Assembly: GCF_947487805.1 (NCBI RefSeq)
Contig: NZ_CANKXW010000004.1
Location: 1-64,000 of the forward strand
DNA length: 64,000 bases
Direction of reading: 5' to 3'
Source: an uncultured Tateyamaria sp.
GTDB taxonomy: Bacteria > Pseudomonadota > Alphaproteobacteria > Rhodobacterales > Rhodobacteraceae
A program made the position numbers and the translations under genes. Below the pieces are notes generated by a model. It saw only the letters and a program-made list of their open reading frames with translations, searched no databases and was not told the DNA's origin. Shown in pieces: positions 62,242-64,000 of the stretch (position 1 is the first letter of the stretch; every line of letters begins with the position of its first letter).

Positions 62242-62740
62242 TGCAAAACTGGCGGATGGTCATCTTGCTGTAGCTAAACGTCTGGCTACCACAAAACGAC
62301 CAGCTCAAGCCGACATCAGACGCTCCATCAGCTCGTCCTACTATGCGGTCTTTCATGCGCTTGCGCGGACTTGTGCAAATGCCTTGGTAGGTCGCACCCC
62401 AAGCCAACGACCTAACAAGGCGTGGGTTGAAGTCTATAGAGGCTTAAATCACGGCATCTGCAAAAAGGCCTGTGAACAGGCCAATTCGGTGGATTTCCCT
62501 CTTTGCATTAAAGAATTTGCTGACGCGTTCCAGCAGCTACAAGAGCATCGTCACAAGGCCGACTACGATCCAAACATTCGGTTTTACAAAGCTGATGCTC
62601 AATTCTGGTACGATACAGCAAGGTTGAGTATTGAGAGCCTGCGGTCGGCCAGCAATGTAGACAAAAAGGCTTTCTCAACTTGGGTTTTGATATCTTCCCA
62701 AGGTGCTAAGAGCGCGCGCAAAGCAAAGACCGGCAACTAG
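62234..62740 (+). CDS. HEPN-domain protein
   Basis: A 168-residue helical protein with the HEPN signature RRSISSSYYAVFHALA (residues 29-44) and the second-helix motif EHRHKADYDPN (104-114), which takes the place of the usual R-N-x-x-x-Y/H. HEPN proteins are often RNases or toxins in toxin-antitoxin, abortive-infection or CRISPR systems. The N-terminal HLAVAKRLA helix is also typical. It is coupled by an eight-base overlap to the small gene before it. No restriction, CRISPR or phage gene is adjacent. Catalytic activity cannot be judged because the RxxxxH pattern is altered. Confidence 0.75.
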   Translation: MLDAKLADGHLAVAKRLATTKRPAQADIRRSISSSYYAVFHALARTCANALVGRTPSQRPNKAWVEVYRGLNHGICKKACEQANSVDFPLCIKEFADAFQQLQEHRHKADYDPNIRFYKADAQFWYDTARLSIESLRSASNVDKKAFSTWVLISSQGAKSARKAKTGN

Positions 62741-62895
62741 GCATACGGTGGCTTGCTCAAGAAAGCACTAGCTGGTATTTTTCTGCCGTGCCCATCGCAC
62801 ATCCTTTTTGACCCTTACGCCTCCTATTGGTGGAACGCATGAGGTGATCCGCGAGTGTTGAACTGCTATTCGACGTTAGCTGAAAAGGTGAAAAA

Positions 62896-63006
62896 ATGGC
62901 ACTTTGTTCTTGGCCTAAGCCCGTGAGCGTTCGCGCTTATGTACGCTTTCGCTTTGGCAAGTGGGAGACTGTGGTCTCCCACTGCCGTGCAAATCCGACG
63001 TATTAA
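62896..63006 (+). CDS. 36-residue basic small protein of a recurrent SVRAYxRFRxGKWE type
   Basis: A 36-residue reading frame with a good ribosome-binding site (AAAGGTG six bases upstream). Its pattern is WPKPVSVRAYVRFRFGKWE followed by TVVSHCRANPTY; basic and aromatic residues dominate. From memory, very short frames of this W-P-x-P-V-S-V-R-x-Y-x-R-x-R-x-G-x-W-E type recur near phage and mobile DNA in proteobacteria, but I cannot check this here. It is too short for usual gene finders. Function unknown. The start of the region of decayed genes lies directly to its right. Confidence 0.5.
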   Translation: MALCSWPKPVSVRAYVRFRFGKWETVVSHCRANPTY

Positions 63007-63499
63007 GGGGTTGCAGCCCCTACGCCGGTAGCGTGTAAAATAGCGATGGGCGCATCATTAGCCAGAAAAAATCGGTCGGCAAAGGAAATGCGATTGATCT
63101 TTGCATGAGGTTTGCCATCGAGTCTTGCGCGCAACACATCCTGTAGATGCACGTTGTAAGCCGCATAGCGCGAAATATCGCATAAGCCGATTGCGCACTC
63201 AAACTCAAGGTTAACACAAAGCCCCCTGCCAACCGGCCAACACCGAGCGTACACCCCAACCCTAAGGCAACTCATCCGACGGGATGTTCCCAAAGAACGC
63301 GCCCTCGGGACCCACACGCCGAACCCGCTGCTGGACGGCAAGGGCGAACCGCGCATCCCTATCCAGTCGTCGAACGTCTGGTTGTTCTTCTCCGGAAGCG
63401 CGCGCAGACCTTGCCGGGACAGGCGGGCTTCGCCTTCGCCTGCGGCCAGAGCCGCCGTCCAGTTCGGGAAGCCCGCTTCGACGTAGTTCACTTTGGACA
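63007..63499. other. region without a confident gene
   Basis: On the minus strand two overlapping frames are open here, one from about 63533 to 63003 (including GFPNWTAALAAGEGEARL) and another from 63651 to 63262. Neither shows a recognisable family, and both begin inside the decayed gene to the right. The composition is mixed. It probably holds pieces of one or more broken genes. Confidence 0.4.
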
Positions 63500-63940
63500 T
63501 GTCCAACCGCACGCTGCCATTTGTGCATTTCACACAGCAGTGCGTTTGGATCCATCCGCTCGAAACAGGCTTTCATGAAGTCATCCGGCGACGACAATGC
63601 CGAGAACCGTGCGCCAACATTCTTCCTGGTAAAACCCGCGCGACCACCCAAGCGTCGATACGATCATGGCCATACGGTCCGTGCCATCCCGCACATCCAG
63701 ACCGGACGCATACCCGCCGTTATTCCAAGCCGGGTCCGACGTGGCCGCCAATGACCAGGGTCAGTTTTTCAATGCCGAAGTGTTCTGCGCGCGGCTTGTG
63801 TTGAGCGGCGATATCATCAGGTTTGGAATTTGCCCATGGCCTGCGGCGCTGGCCTGGTGTGCGGAGAGGACGCGGTCCCGGCCCCCAACTGGTCGGCAAT
63901 GACGATTAAGCAATTTGGTGGACCAAGCGCGTGATCAGCG
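63500..63940 (-). pseudogene. decayed homoserine O-acetyltransferase-like alpha/beta hydrolase
   Basis: Four blocks of one protein family are found in order on the minus strand but in different frames and with stops between: DHALGPPNCLIVIADQLGAG with TASSPHTRP (to about 63830), HFGIEKLTLVIGG (about 63745-63800), SDPAWNNGGYASGLD followed by LGWSRGFYQEECWR (about 63600-63740), and SSPDDFMKACFERMDPNALL followed by MHKWQR (63500-63610). These match the order of blocks in MetX-like homoserine acetyltransferase-family hydrolases. The N-terminus, the nucleophile elbow and the C-terminal part are missing. At least two frameshifts and deletions make it a pseudogene. A separate GGGAGGAG-ATG remains at 63964. 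Confidence 0.7.
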
Positions 63941-64000
63941 CATACTGTCGTGCGGATCATTCATCTCCTCCCTGAGTGTTCGGCCCCTTCCTCAAGGTGC

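Noticed and set aside
63262-63651. A 129-codon minus-strand frame with FMKACFERMDPNALL
   Set aside because: Only its first half matches a protein family, and it is one frame of the decayed hydrolase gene; the second half (Arg/Pro-rich) is out of frame. It was included in the pseudogene instead of called as a gene.

Overview
The window is high-GC, densely packed DNA from an alphaproteobacterium, most likely a marine Rhodobacterales (Roseobacter-type) organism. The evidence is the gene content: many TRAP transporters, the gpmI-envC-ctpA run, dnaE2 behind a GTTC-N7-GTTC-like SOS box, and many start/stop overlaps of the ATGA type. No rRNA or species marker is present, so the organism cannot be named. 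Assignments rest on reading motifs by eye; no database search was possible.

Layout. 1-1414: AT-richer accessory DNA ending at a tRNA-Arg(CCT), with a reading-frame remnant, a small exported protein and a DUF4238-like gene that has lost its 5' end next to the tRNA. 1545-6366: a LacI regulator, a YcaQ-type DNA glycosylase and 5-oxoprolinase pxpB-pxpC-pxpA. 6396-9976: a two-gene unit in which both proteins begin with a Rieske [2Fe-2S] domain, one fused to a glutamate-synthase FMN domain and the other to a thiamine-diphosphate enzyme. 10061-11353: an orphan UDP-sugar dehydrogenase.

11465-44425 is a large sugar-acid catabolic region. It holds a sugar isomerase with a hydroxyacid dehydrogenase; four Gfo/Idh/MocA oxidoreductases overlapping mannonate dehydratase (uxuA); glucuronate isomerase (uxaC) with fructuronate reductase (uxuB); a nine-gene minus-strand unit (TRAP transporter, two PhyH dioxygenases, UxaA-type dehydratase, dehydrogenase, EamA permease, KDG kinase) divergent from a GntR regulator; a second TRAP system with its own GntR regulator; a D-erythronate dehydrogenase (denD) pair; and a five-gene plus-strand operon for an L-sugar acid by the diketo-hydrolase route. 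Together the parts can turn glucuronate into 2-keto-3-deoxygluconate phosphate (UxaC, UxuB, UxuA, KdgK) and feed in aldonates by a second dehydratase. No KDPG aldolase is visible.

44488-61531 is mostly housekeeping: ctpA, envC, gpmI, dnaE2, polA, several small DUF proteins, an AraC/SDR divergent pair and a hydroxypyruvate-isomerase-like gene. 61532-64000 is again AT-richer accessory DNA, with an overlapping two-gene HEPN cassette, a 36-residue small protein and a decayed homoserine-acetyltransferase-like gene.
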